A stretch of 44,428 bases of DNA from positions 1 to 44,428 of the forward strand of contig CALBKM010000020.1 of NCBI GenBank assembly GCA_937895705.1, in the 5' to 3' direction. Source of the DNA: an uncultured Clostridia bacterium. GTDB lineage: Bacteria; Bacillota; Clostridia; Lachnospirales; Lachnospiraceae. Positions 32,221 through 40,956 of the stretch are shown in pieces. Position 1 is the stretch's first letter; each line of letters starts with the position of its first letter. The notes below the pieces were generated by a model. The model was given only the letters and a program-made list of their open reading frames with translations, did no database searches and was not told the DNA's origin. The translations under genes and the position numbers were made by a program.

Positions 32221-33534
32221 ATGAAAGTTTTCTTGTGCGGCGGTGGAGCCGGAGAACAGACCATAGAGGCAAATAAGAGATTAAATGAAGTAATCGACCA
32301 TACCAAGCCATGCTTGTATATTCCGTTGGCAATGGAGGCGGAGATGTATGACAGTTGTTATGAATGGATTACGGGGGAACTGTCAAAGGTCCAGCTTCCG
32401 TATATCGAGATGATCCGGAGCGGTGCGGAGCTTGCCAAGAAGAATTTCTCCGATTATAGTGTGGTATTTATCGGCGGCGGAAATACCTACAAGCTGTTGA
32501 AGGAGTTGAAGGAATGTGGTGCTTTTGAGAAGCTGCGCACTTATCTGGAGCAGGGGGGCGTGGCTTTCGGCGGAAGTGCGGGGGCAATCATTTTCGGAGA
32601 AGATTTGGAGTCCTGTAACTTGGATGACCCGAATGAGGTAGGACTTACGGATACTGCCGGAATGAATGTATTACAGGGTGTGTCCCTGCTGTGCCATTTT
32701 ACCAGCAGAGAGAAGGAAGAGGACGAGCGAAGTAAGGAATATTTGCTCGGTATTTCAAAGCATCGGCGTGTGCTGGCTTTACCGGAAGAAGTGACTTTGT
32801 TTGTAAATGATAACACGGTGGAAGTGATCGGTGAGCGTCCGTATTATTCCTTTGAAGACGGCAGAATGTATAAGGAAAACGGTTTGAATACGGTTATTTT
32901 TGACTTTGATTATACCCTCGGGGATACTACAAACGGAATTGTACGCAGTGCGCAGTATGCTCTGGAGCAGATGGGGGAGGAAGAACGGACTTATGAGGAG
33001 ATTAAGAAAACGATAGGTTTGTCACTTTCCGAAACCTATAAAGCACTGACGGGAAACATGGATGAGGCTCGGGCGGACCGTTTCTTTGACTTGTTTAAGG
33101 AAAAGGCGGATGAGGTTATGGTGGACAGTGCCCAGTTGTATCCGGGCGTAAAAGAAATGCTTGTGAGCCTTAGAGAGCAAGGATACCGCCTTGGAATTGT
33201 TACCACGAAATTTGCCTATCGCGTGCGTAATATTATGAAGAAGTTTGATGCAGAGGAATTGCTGGATGTGGTGATTGGTGTCGGAGATGTCACTAAGGTG
33301 AAGCCGGATCCGGAAGGCCTGCTTCTTGCTGTAAAACAGATAGGTGTTAAGAAAGAAGATGCGCTTTACGTGGGAGACAGTTACGTGGATGCGAAAGCAG
33401 CGGAAGCGGCAGGGATGAGATTTGTGGGGGTGTTGACGGGAACGACCACACTGGAAATGTTTGAGAAATATCCGAGGGAGTGTGTGGAGGATACGGTAAC
33501 AAAGCTGGCTGAAAAGATTTTCGGCGAAAAATAG
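32221..33534 (+). CDS. Peptidase S51-like / HAD phosphatase fusion
   Basis: 437 residues. Residues 1 to about 215 resemble peptidase S51 (dipeptidase E, class I glutamine-amidotransferase fold): FIGGGNTYKLL, nucleophile elbow GGSAGAI (S119), and D135/H159 at plausible catalytic places. Residues about 222-437 are a complete HAD hydrolase: motif I FDFDYTLGDT (D228, D230), motif II VTTK near 350, motif III GDSYVDAKAAE near 390, with a phosphoglycolate-phosphatase-type cap. The frame is continuous across the join. I do not know a described pathway for this pair. GGAGGCG precedes ATG 32221. Confidence 0.88.
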   Translation: MKVFLCGGGAGEQTIEANKRLNEVIDHTKPCLYIPLAMEAEMYDSCYEWITGELSKVQLPYIEMIRSGAELAKKNFSDYSVVFIGGGNTYKLLKELKECGAFEKLRTYLEQGGVAFGGSAGAIIFGEDLESCNLDDPNEVGLTDTAGMNVLQGVSLLCHFTSREKEEDERSKEYLLGISKHRRVLALPEEVTLFVNDNTVEVIGERPYYSFEDGRMYKENGLNTVIFDFDYTLGDTTNGIVRSAQYALEQMGEEERTYEEIKKTIGLSLSETYKALTGNMDEARADRFFDLFKEKADEVMVDSAQLYPGVKEMLVSLREQGYRLGIVTTKFAYRVRNIMKKFDAEELLDVVIGVGDVTKVKPDPEGLLLAVKQIGVKKEDALYVGDSYVDAKAAEAAGMRFVGVLTGTTTLEMFEKYPRECVEDTVTKLAEKIFGEK

Positions 33535-33605
33535 AAGGCGGGATGACAGGGAAAGGATAAAAGCGGAAGAAAATCCTGAAGGCGGTGTACAAAGGAGGAA
33601 GGACT

Positions 33606-34019
33606 ATGTGGTTTGTATTTGCTTTATTGTCAGCAATTTTCGCAGCGCTGACATCCATCTTGGCAAAGGTCGGAATTGAAAAGGTAAACTCCAATCTGGC
33701 CACAGCCATTCGCACGGTTGTAGTAGTAATCATGGCCTGGGGCATGGTATTTTTGACGAATGCCCAAAAGGAAATTTTCCATATCGATAAAAAGAGCTGG
33801 ATATTTCTGATTTTATCCGGACTGGCCACCGGTGCTTCATGGCTTTGCTATTATAAGGCATTGCAGGTCGGAAAGGCTTCGAAAGTGGTGCCGATTGATA
33901 AGTTAAGTGTTGTATTTACCTTAATACTGGCCTTTGTATTTTTGCATGAAGAATTTACCGTAAAGTCGATTATCGGATGTTTGTTGATCGGCGCGGGAAC
34001 GCTACTGATGGTGCTGTAG
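33606..34019 (+). CDS. Half-size EamA-domain membrane protein
   Basis: 137 residues with about five hydrophobic helices and a single EamA repeat (GLATGASWLCYYKALQVGKASKVVPIDK near residue 70). Full DMT exporters have two repeats, so this one probably dimerises, as small multidrug-resistance-like proteins do. AAAGGAGGAA precedes ATG 33606. Last gene of the unit begun at 31286. Confidence 0.88.
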   Translation: MWFVFALLSAIFAALTSILAKVGIEKVNSNLATAIRTVVVVIMAWGMVFLTNAQKEIFHIDKKSWIFLILSGLATGASWLCYYKALQVGKASKVVPIDKLSVVFTLILAFVFLHEEFTVKSIIGCLLIGAGTLLMVL

Positions 34020-34025
34020 TTAAAG

Positions 34026-34058
34026 AAGTCCTTCGAAGTTTTTGACTCCGAAGGACTT
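34026..34058 (+). terminator. Bidirectional terminator hairpin
   Basis: 10-bp stem AAGTCCTTCG/CGAAGGACTT (34026-34035 with 34049-34058) between convergent genes; T-rich on both sides. Confidence 0.75.
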
Positions 34059-34088
34059 TGCTGTTGGTTTTGTGGGAGAAAAGAAGTT

Positions 34089-35240
34089 TTATTCAAAACA
34101 TTCCCGAAACTTCTCATTCTTCTTTATTTCTTTTTTGAATTCATCCGAAAACTGCGGCATGGTAATTGCCCAGAAGTTCTCAGGGACTTCCTGAAACTGG
34201 TCTTTTTCAAGGGTAACCTTTGCAACCAGAGGGGAAGTGTAGTTGTAGGCGTCGGCTGAAATCCGACAGTATTTTTTGTGGTGGTCAAAGCCTTTCTCGA
34301 AATAGATCAGAGCCTTGGATTGGTCGCCGTGACGGGATTCCAGAATTGCTAAAGTCTGATATAAATACCGTAGATTCGTATGCATCTTTCCACATCTGCC
34401 ATCCGGGAAGATTGCTTCCATCAGGCGGATGAGGGCAAGCAGAACTTCCCGTCCGTATTCCGAAGCGGAAATGTCGGAATTAATCAGTACAGCGCGTGAA
34501 ACGGTGCCGGAAAGATGAGAAAGAAGTGTAATGATAAGTTCTCCCTCGTATTTCGCTTCTTCTTCCCCTACGGTAGCTAAGGTGAGTAAGACCTCTTTGC
34601 AGGAGTGAATGGAGATTTGCTCATTTGCAAGGGCTTTTGCCTTTTCATATTCTCCCATGTATTTATACATGTGTATCATAAAATGATGGGAAGCTTCCCG
34701 GTATTTGGTCGGGACATCCAGACTAAGTAACTTGTTATAAATCTGCAAGGATTCCTGCCAGTAGATGTTACTTTTGTTGCGTTTGATATCATCATATTGA
34801 TACGGGTCGCCTTCCTTTATCTTCGGGTTTACGCCGTTTTTTTGCCAGCCCAGATAGAAGAGGCAGTCGGCCAAACGAATCATAAGTTCCGGCTCATTCG
34901 GAAATTCCTCTAAGGCAGTCCGTAGCATTTCTACGGTATCTGTCAAATCTCCGTTCCCTTCACCTAAGAAACCGCCTAAGGCGCGAATGGCCGCATGGGC
35001 CTTGTCTGCAATGGCCTGAATCTGCGCTTCTCTATCGCCGTGATAGCCGAACAGTTCATCAATGGTGACATGAAAATAGTTTGCAATCGCAGGTACCAGC
35101 TCCATGTCAGGATACCCACCGCTTGATTCCCAACGGGAAATGGCCTGACAGGTGACGCCGAGCGCTTTTGCCAGATCTTCCTGGGTCCGATTGTCTCGCT
35201 TTCGTAATTCTTTGATATTTTTTCCGATTTCTACTTGCAT
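34089..35240 (-). CDS. XRE-TPR regulator
   Basis: 383 residues: Cro/CI helix-turn-helix at about 5-60 (TCQAISRWESSGGYPD), then helical TPR-like repeats (e.g. LRTALEEFPNEPELMIRLADCLFYLGW near 110). GGAGGA precedes ATG 35240. The same design as the 11.9-16.4 kb array but clearly more distant. A dyad next to its own promoter start suggests autoregulation. Its target is probably itself and perhaps the divergent MerR unit, though that unit has its own MerR-type promoter. Confidence 0.88.
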   Translation of the reverse strand: MQVEIGKNIKELRKRDNRTQEDLAKALGVTCQAISRWESSGGYPDMELVPAIANYFHVTIDELFGYHGDREAQIQAIADKAHAAIRALGGFLGEGNGDLTDTVEMLRTALEEFPNEPELMIRLADCLFYLGWQKNGVNPKIKEGDPYQYDDIKRNKSNIYWQESLQIYNKLLSLDVPTKYREASHHFMIHMYKYMGEYEKAKALANEQISIHSCKEVLLTLATVGEEEAKYEGELIITLLSHLSGTVSRAVLINSDISASEYGREVLLALIRLMEAIFPDGRCGKMHTNLRYLYQTLAILESRHGDQSKALIYFEKGFDHHKKYCRISADAYNYTSPLVAKVTLEKDQFQEVPENFWAITMPQFSDEFKKEIKKNEKFRECFE

Positions 35241-35263
35241 AAAAGTGTCCTCCGTTTGTTGTT

Positions 35264-35308
35264 ATCACCGGTGTGATTTTAGTATAGCATAAAATTCAGG
35301 GAAAACAA
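35264..35308 (-). promoter_or_regulatory. Promoter and dyad of the XRE-TPR gene
   Basis: Minus strand TTGTTT (35303-35308), 16 bp, TATACT (35281-35286). A dyad with arms ATCAC/GTGAT (35264-35277) lies just downstream of the -10 box, the same place as the dyads in the four-gene array. Confidence 0.6.
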
Positions 35309-35431
35309 TTATCAATTCATTGTTGAGAAGTAAAGGGTTGCTTGATTTCGCGAAAAAATATGACCGGAGCGGAAAAGTGGCAGTGGAATGCCTGGTTTTG
35401 AAGACTTGTAAAAAAAACAATGAAGAATCGC

Positions 35432-35462
35432 TTGACTCTCCCCTAGGGGGACCCTTTATACT
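35432..35462 (+). promoter_or_regulatory. MerR-type promoter with 19-bp spacer
   Basis: TTGACT (35432-35437) and TATACT (35457-35462) are 19 bp apart, and the spacer is filled by a dyad centred on CCCCTAGGGG (35440-35449). Over-long spacers with a central dyad are the mark of MerR-activated promoters. The MerR-domain gene follows at once, so autoregulation is likely. Confidence 0.85.
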
Positions 35463-35550
35463 AGAAGTATATGAAAATAGAAAAAGAGAAGCATTGCCTA
35501 TAAAAAATGGCATAAGAGCATGATTTTGTTTTTTGCGGGGGAGGATGCCT

Positions 35551-36726
35551 ATGGAAAAAAGAATGACATCAGGGGAAATTGCAAAAAAGACCGGCGTTTC
35601 CCAGAAGACGGTTCGTTTGTATGACGAAAAAGGATTGTTAAAGCCCAGCGGGTATTCCGAAGGAAATTACCGATTGTATGATACAGAAGCGTTGGCGGTG
35701 CTGGAGAAAATCATTGCCCTAAAGCAAATTGGATTCTCGTTGGAGGAGATTCACGACAACCTGGCAGCGGAAAAGGATGTGGACATTACGGAAGTGTTGA
35801 TGCGGCAACTGCGTATATTGGAGGGTAGAAAGTATGAAATCGAAAAGGCTATTGCCGGTATCCATAGCGTACTGCTTCGAAAAACGGAGCCTGATTGGGA
35901 TTCGGTGGCGGAGATTGTAAAGACCATGCAGATGGACCAGGGAGCGGATGTAAATCATTTTCGTGCACTCCTTCATAATGCCGGGCAGGATTGGTATGTG
36001 ACGATTTACAAGTCACTGGGTCTGCAGGAGAACGCGAGAGTGCTGGATCTTGGTTGCGGATATGGAAAGCTGTGGCGCAATAACTGGTATGAGATTCCGG
36101 AGGGAGTGACTGTTGACGGATACGATTTGCACGGAAGTTGGGCAGATGATTTTACGGAGTATGTAGAGAAGAATAAGAGTGTGCCGGCCGTGAATACGGA
36201 AGTGAATGTATGGTTTGAGGATATAGAGGAGGATGCGACCTGGGAATCAATCGGACAGAGGGGAAGTTACGATTTGATTATTGTGCATTATCTGCTGGAT
36301 TTTATCAAAGACCGGGATGCTTTTTTTGAGCGCGTGGCAAAGGTGCTGGCACCGGAGGGCATGTGTTCCGTAAACGGCGGAAGTGTAAGCAGAGAGCATG
36401 TATTTTGGCAGGAGGTTTTTACGAAGCTGCAGTTAAAGACCGACTTCCTAAAAGAAAGGGAAACAGAGTCGTTAAAGGAGAGGGAGGCGTTCGGAGAACT
36501 ACTTTTAGGGTACTTTTCCAAGGTGGAGAATGTAACACTTGGAAGTTTTATGCGATATACGGACGCTAATGAATTGTTTGCGTATTTGATGGAGCGGTAT
36601 CCTGAGGCAAAGAAGTATTTTGGGGAAAAGGAAACTGTGTTAAAGGAGTATTTTATCTCGGAAATAAAGAAAAAGGGAGCTTTTTTATTGCCGAAGAGCA
36701 CAGATTTTCAACATTGTTTTAAATAA
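35551..36726 (+). CDS. MerR regulator fused to a SAM-dependent methyltransferase
   Basis: 391 residues. Residues 1-70 are a MerR winged helix (MTSGEIAKKTGVSQKTVRLYDEKG), about 70-115 the MerR coiled-coil helix, and about 140-391 a class I methyltransferase with the SAM motif VLDLGCGYGK (164-173), a matching acidic VDGYDLHG and YDLIIVHYLLDF. The methyltransferase takes the place of the effector-binding domain. GGGGGAGG ends 6 nt before ATG 35551. It leads a tight gene run (gap of 20 bp to the next gene). Confidence 0.9.
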   Translation: MEKRMTSGEIAKKTGVSQKTVRLYDEKGLLKPSGYSEGNYRLYDTEALAVLEKIIALKQIGFSLEEIHDNLAAEKDVDITEVLMRQLRILEGRKYEIEKAIAGIHSVLLRKTEPDWDSVAEIVKTMQMDQGADVNHFRALLHNAGQDWYVTIYKSLGLQENARVLDLGCGYGKLWRNNWYEIPEGVTVDGYDLHGSWADDFTEYVEKNKSVPAVNTEVNVWFEDIEEDATWESIGQRGSYDLIIVHYLLDFIKDRDAFFERVAKVLAPEGMCSVNGGSVSREHVFWQEVFTKLQLKTDFLKERETESLKEREAFGELLLGYFSKVENVTLGSFMRYTDANELFAYLMERYPEAKKYFGEKETVLKEYFISEIKKKGAFLLPKSTDFQHCFK

Positions 36727-36746
36727 GAGAAACGGAGCAAACTCAT

Positions 36747-37541
36747 ATGAAAGATAAAATGAAGCGGATTATAGACAAGTTTCATCAATACAACTCGGAG
36801 CATATGGCACTGCAGGCCTTCGGTCTGCGGGATGATGTAGATTACGATGCGTTGGTGGTGGCGCCAAGCTTTTCTCCGTATAAACTGAAGATGGAGCGGT
36901 TTTGTAAGGTGACAACCTTGAAGGAAGGGGCCTATATCGCGGGCTATCTGGTGGAAAAAGATAATCTCAAGATTGCCTGGGTGAAAATCGGTTCCTCTGC
37001 CGGAAATCTGATTGATCATGTTGCCATATGCGGGGAGCTGAAGTTTAAAACGATGATTTTTATCGGCGCGGTAGGTGCGTTAAAGAAGGAGTTCGGACCG
37101 GGGGACATCTGTACGCCGTCCTATTCCATATCCGGCGGTTACACCAATACCTATCTGAAGGATTCCATCCGAGATTTTGTACCTTTTGAGCGGGTAGTGC
37201 CGGAGATGTGCTTTATTGAGGAAGTGGTTGACATAGGAAAGAAAAAAGGGTATGATATCAAGAAATCTTCCGTATTCTGTACGGACTCTATTGCATTGGA
37301 ATATTATCATTTGGACGAAATCCGGGAGTTTGATACGGACTTGATAGAAATGGAAACAGCATCCTTTTATCTGATGGCGGATTTGCTGGAAGTGCCTAGC
37401 GTGGCTCTTTTGGTGGTGTCGGATAATTCTGCAACCGGTACGGCTCTGGTAGGGCGTACCGAGGAGGAAGAAGAGCGATACAATCGGGGAAGATGCGTGG
37501 TACTGCCGGATATGATATTGACGCTGGCAGGAATACGGTAG
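36747..37541 (+). CDS. Nucleoside phosphorylase-family protein (PNP_UDP_1)
   Basis: 264 residues with the phosphorylase-superfamily fold: VKIGSSAGNLIDHVAICGELK (phosphate/ribose region, about 70), FIGAVGALKKEFGPGDI near 98, and DLIEMETASFYLMADLL (purine/ribose site ExE, E206 region) followed by VVSDNSATGTAL. It cleaves an N-glycosidic bond with phosphate, or a related bond. GGAG precedes ATG 36747. The base specificity is not readable; the neighbours suggest a dedicated substrate rather than housekeeping salvage. Confidence 0.85.
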   Translation: MKDKMKRIIDKFHQYNSEHMALQAFGLRDDVDYDALVVAPSFSPYKLKMERFCKVTTLKEGAYIAGYLVEKDNLKIAWVKIGSSAGNLIDHVAICGELKFKTMIFIGAVGALKKEFGPGDICTPSYSISGGYTNTYLKDSIRDFVPFERVVPEMCFIEEVVDIGKKKGYDIKKSSVFCTDSIALEYYHLDEIREFDTDLIEMETASFYLMADLLEVPSVALLVVSDNSATGTALVGRTEEEEERYNRGRCVVLPDMILTLAGIR

Positions 37542-37566
37542 GTAAAATAGAAAGGGTGTGAAGGTT

Positions 37567-38007
37567 ATGTTTTTTGATACGACTTTTTTAAAGAATGATG
37601 AGATACAGTTGCTTTTGGAAAAGACGGCGGAAGGAAATGAAGAAAAAGGGTGGGTTCCGGCGTATCATTTCGCGATTTGTGACTTGGAAGGAACCAAGAT
37701 GGGGACTTGTGATTTGCGGTTGGGACACAATGATAAACTGTATTTCGGCGGGAATATCGGTTATCGGGTAGAAGAGCAGTACCGTGGACATCATTATGCG
37801 GGGAAAGCTTGTTTTCTTTTGTTTGAACTTGCGAAGAAACATGAATTGGAGTATTTGATTATTACTTGCAACCCGGACAATTATTCGTCCAGAAAGACTT
37901 GCGAATATGCAGGCGGAAAGCTTTTGGAGATTGCAGAATTGCCGGCAGATAGTGATATGCGGGAACGGGGCATGACAGAGAAGTGTATTTATCGATTTGA
38001 ATTATAG
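37567..38007 (+). CDS. GNAT-family N-acetyltransferase
   Basis: 146 residues: MGTCDLRLGHN strand near 45, GNIGYRVEEQYRGHHYAGKAC (motif A, about 64-84) and CNPDNYSSRKTCEYAGGKLLE (about 102-122), typical of GNAT enzymes. ATG 37567 is preferred over GTG 37558 because the AAAGGGTG site then has proper spacing. The gene is 25 bp after the phosphorylase gene and 17 bp before another GNAT. Confidence 0.87.
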   Translation: MFFDTTFLKNDEIQLLLEKTAEGNEEKGWVPAYHFAICDLEGTKMGTCDLRLGHNDKLYFGGNIGYRVEEQYRGHHYAGKACFLLFELAKKHELEYLIITCNPDNYSSRKTCEYAGGKLLEIAELPADSDMRERGMTEKCIYRFEL

Positions 38008-38024
38008 TATTGGAGGAAAAAGCT

Positions 38025-38576
38025 ATGGAACATAAAGGTACGAAGAGACTGGAAACAGAGCGTTTGATTTTACGCCGATACACAGAGGCTGATACAGAGC
38101 CGATGTACACAAACTGGGCCTCGGATCCGGAGGTATCAAAATTCTTGACTTGGCCTACACATCCCAGCATAGAGGTGACGAAAACTCTTGTAACGGACTG
38201 GGTTGCTCGTTACGAGAATCCGAACTACTACAACTGGGTTATTGAGTTGAAGGAGAGCGGAGATGTTGTGGGAAACATTTCTGTGGTTGAAATAAAGGAA
38301 AAAGTAGGCGCTGCTATTATCGGGTACTGCATGGGAAAGGCTTGGTGGGGACGTGGAATTATGCCGGAGGCACTGACGGAAGTTATGCGGTATTTGTTTG
38401 ATGAGGTCGGCATGAACCGCGTAGCGGCATGCCATGACAGTAATAATTCGAAGTCGGGCAGAGTGATGCAGAAGGCCGGTATGAAGTACGAGGGAACCCT
38501 GCGTGGTGCCGGACGGAACAATCAGGGAATCATGGATGAGGTTTGGTACGGATTGTTAAAGACGGACAGAGAGTAG
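38025..38576 (+). CDS. GNAT-family N-acetyltransferase (RimJ/RimL type)
   Basis: 183 residues with the RimJ-like opening LETERLILRRYTEADTEPMY, WVIELKESGDVVGNISVVEI near 75, GYCMGKAWWGRGIMPEAL (motif A, about 99-116) and NSKSGRVMQKAGMKYEGTLRG near 145. RimJ-type enzymes acetylate protein N-termini or small amines, and some inactivate antibiotics. TTGGAGGAA precedes ATG 38025. Confidence 0.9.
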   Translation: MEHKGTKRLETERLILRRYTEADTEPMYTNWASDPEVSKFLTWPTHPSIEVTKTLVTDWVARYENPNYYNWVIELKESGDVVGNISVVEIKEKVGAAIIGYCMGKAWWGRGIMPEALTEVMRYLFDEVGMNRVAACHDSNNSKSGRVMQKAGMKYEGTLRGAGRNNQGIMDEVWYGLLKTDRE

Positions 38577-38630
38577 AGGGCGAGAGGTAAGTGTAAAGGG
38601 AGTTTTGAAGTAAAGCGGAGGTGAAAGGCG

Positions 38631-39398
38631 ATGGCGTTACATAAACATGAGATACCGATTTTGGAGTATGACGACAGCGAAGTTTCGGTGATTATGCCCA
38701 CACATCAGGAGTTGGGGATAAAACTGCCTGAGAAACTGGTATATGCGTTCTTGGGTGAAGTAACGGATAACTATGCCAAGAAGCAGGGGTTACAGCCGGT
38801 TGCACACTTTGTATCGGAAACGAAGCTGTATCCGGTCTATGTGGCGGAGTATAAGGGAGAGCAAATCGGTATCTGTCAGGCTCCGGTAGGTTCGGCAGCA
38901 GCCGCACAGATTCTGGACTGGTTAATCGGATACGGAGCGAAGAAAGTGTTGGCCACGGGCTGTTGCGGAGCCTTGGTGGATTTGCCGGAAAATATGTTTC
39001 TGGTTCCGACAAAGGCTTTGCGGGATGAAGGAGCCTCTTACCATTATTTGCCACCGGCAAGATTCGTGGAAATCAAGCAGGAGGTTTTAGCTGCAATTGA
39101 ACGGGGAATGAATAAGTTAGAACTTCCTTATACGGAGTGTGTTACCTGGACCACGGACGGATTCTACAGAGAAACCGGTGCACTGGTAGAGTATCGAAGA
39201 GAAGAGGGGTGTACGGTTGTGGAAATGGAATGTTCTGCACTTGCGGCATGTGCACAGTTTCGTGGAGCGGAGTTCGGACAGATATTGTTTACAGCAGACA
39301 CCTTAGTAAATGTAGATGTGTACGATGAAAGAGGTTGGGCAGAAGAAGCCTTTGGAAAAGCTTTGTACATTTGCTTGGATGTGATAGGGGAGATGTAG
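38631..39398 (+). CDS. Nucleoside phosphorylase-family protein, second copy
   Basis: 255 residues: QAPVGSAAAAQILDWLIGYGAKKVLATGCCGAL (about 84-115, substrate and phosphate region), VPTKALRDEGASYHYLPP, TWTTDGFYRET near 178, and CTVVEMECSALAACAQFRG (ExE ribose site near 200). It resembles uridine/purine phosphorylases but is only distantly like the copy at 36747. GGAGGTGAAAGG precedes ATG 38631. No terminator separates it from the GNAT gene 54 bp upstream, so it may end the MerR operon. Confidence 0.85.
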   Translation: MALHKHEIPILEYDDSEVSVIMPTHQELGIKLPEKLVYAFLGEVTDNYAKKQGLQPVAHFVSETKLYPVYVAEYKGEQIGICQAPVGSAAAAQILDWLIGYGAKKVLATGCCGALVDLPENMFLVPTKALRDEGASYHYLPPARFVEIKQEVLAAIERGMNKLELPYTECVTWTTDGFYRETGALVEYRREEGCTVVEMECSALAACAQFRGAEFGQILFTADTLVNVDVYDERGWAEEAFGKALYICLDVIGEM

Positions 39399-39537
39399 GA
39401 ACGGGAGAGTAGTAGGAATAAAAGTCTCATAAAACAGGAAAAATAGGAATAAACTGGGTAGTAGTCGCAAGCAACCGCGTATGTTGCGAGAGCCTGCGAG
39501 TGGACGCTTTATTCTTTCGGAAAAGGAGACTTTTACT

Positions 39538-39720
39538 ATGGGGAATGTGAAGTATTGTACAGACTTTTTTGCCTGCGGATTTATTTCCGGAAAACGCTTT
39601 TCGGCCGTTTTGCAGGAAATGTTGGATAAATATTCTGCGGAAGGCTGGAAGTTGCACTCTTACCGCGTAGTGGGAGCAGGGGAGATTTGCTCTGTGGTGT
39701 TTTATAAGGAAGAAGCGTAG
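39538..39720 (+). CDS. DUF4177-like small protein
   Basis: 60 residues with a pattern near the C-terminus typical of DUF4177: a helix (FSAVLQEMLDKYSAEGW) then KLHSYRVVGAGEICSVVFYKEE. AAAAGGAGAC precedes ATG 39538. Function unknown. The 140 bp between it and the phosphorylase contain a GCAAC/GTTGC hairpin near 39473 but no clear promoter. Confidence 0.75.
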   Translation: MGNVKYCTDFFACGFISGKRFSAVLQEMLDKYSAEGWKLHSYRVVGAGEICSVVFYKEEA

Positions 39721-39756
39721 AAGATTTTTCTTCTGTCGCCGAGAAAAAGAGTAAGC

Positions 39757-39792
39757 AGGCGGTGCCGGTTGTGCGACATCGCCTACTTTTTT
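39757..39792 (+). terminator. Terminator after the DUF4177-like gene
   Basis: Stem AGGCGGTG/CATCGCCT (39757-39764 with 39777-39784) then a T6 tract (39787-39792). Confidence 0.75.
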
Positions 39793-39853
39793 CGAGTATT
39801 GACACTATGGCAAAGTGTAGAAAATCAGATTTTTGTGAAGGATAGGGGAAATA

Positions 39854-40927
39854 CTATTCCGCATACTGCTTTAACTCGGCAACAATATTTCGGAAGTCTT
39901 CTGTCTCCCGTACAAAATCAAAGTGTGTATTCTCTAATGCGTTAAGCTCTATATTACAGAAGTTCCCGGTATAGTTTTTGGTAGTGCCGGCCTGTTGGTG
40001 CTTAATACGGTTTACCATTGGTGCGGTGTAGTCCATGTCTTGTAAGGTTGCTTCTGTAACAGCATAGTGACAGTCTTCCGCCAGTGCTTTAAGCGTATTT
40101 TCCGCATCTTTCATTTTTGCATATTCCAAGGCGATGCGACGGTAATAGTAGGAGAGCTCAGTGGCTGCATATCCTACATTTCCGTCTGAAAATAAAAGTT
40201 TCAGGATATCGATGGCAAACCGATGGGCTTCAATGATTTCCATGTGAGAAAACGGTAATTTTGAAGTCATATGGGACGCTTCCAGCGCGGCAGCGTGAAT
40301 CAGGGCTCTAAGATAGAGTTGAGATTCTGTAACGCCTTCTTCTCCGTCAAGAGTGGAACATCGCAGTGCTTCCCTTGTCGTATAAAAGCTTCCGCCCATA
40401 TCCGCATACTGTAAGGCCTTCTCTTTGTCGAGGCTTTTGTAGGTGAAGCATAAACATTGGATGGCATTTTCTCGTTGTACGGTGTCGGTGGACTTCTGTA
40501 AAACTGCTTCGCCAAGGGCGATGATGCGTTTTGCCTTTTCCGGGGGGCAAGGATATTCTCCGTCCCGGTTGATGGCATACATGAGCTCCTCCATCACACG
40601 ACAATCGTTGGGAAATTCCGCGTAGGCCTTCTCCCAGAGGGAAAGATTCTTTGCATTTTCTCCGGTTTGTTTGTAGAGTTTGCTTTCTGCAATATAGCTG
40701 TTGATGACTTCGTCGATTCTGACCTTGTCTACGCAAAGCAGTTCATCCACAGTCACATCAAAGTAAAGTGCCAGCTTCGGCAGGAGAGTAATATCTGGGA
40801 AGCCTTCGCCCCGTTCCCATTTGCCCACCGACTGTGACGTAATCCCCAGATGATTGGCAAGAGTCTCTTGTGTAATATTTTTCTGCTGTCGTAAAGTACG
40901 CAGCTTATCCTTTATCATAATTTCCAT
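39854..40927 (-). CDS. XRE-TPR regulator
   Basis: 357 residues. Helix-turn-helix at about 6-60 (TSQSVGKWERGEGFPD) and a helical, TPR-like sensor part (NLSLWEKAYAEFPNDCRVMEELM near 95; KEKALQYADMGG near 165). ATG 40927 is chosen, 9 nt after AAAGGTGG. It has its own promoter with a dyad over the start region. No neighbour shares that dyad, so autoregulation is the only link visible. Confidence 0.87.
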   Translation of the reverse strand: MEIMIKDKLRTLRQQKNITQETLANHLGITSQSVGKWERGEGFPDITLLPKLALYFDVTVDELLCVDKVRIDEVINSYIAESKLYKQTGENAKNLSLWEKAYAEFPNDCRVMEELMYAINRDGEYPCPPEKAKRIIALGEAVLQKSTDTVQRENAIQCLCFTYKSLDKEKALQYADMGGSFYTTREALRCSTLDGEEGVTESQLYLRALIHAAALEASHMTSKLPFSHMEIIEAHRFAIDILKLLFSDGNVGYAATELSYYYRRIALEYAKMKDAENTLKALAEDCHYAVTEATLQDMDYTAPMVNRIKHQQAGTTKNYTGNFCNIELNALENTHFDFVRETEDFRNIVAELKQYAE

Positions 40928-40956
40928 AAATAAAACCACCTTTCTTTTTGGGTCGG

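Noticed and set aside
31286..34019. Prophage or integrative element interpretation of the accessory region
   Set aside because: No integrase, transposase, phage structural or conjugation gene occurs anywhere in the window.
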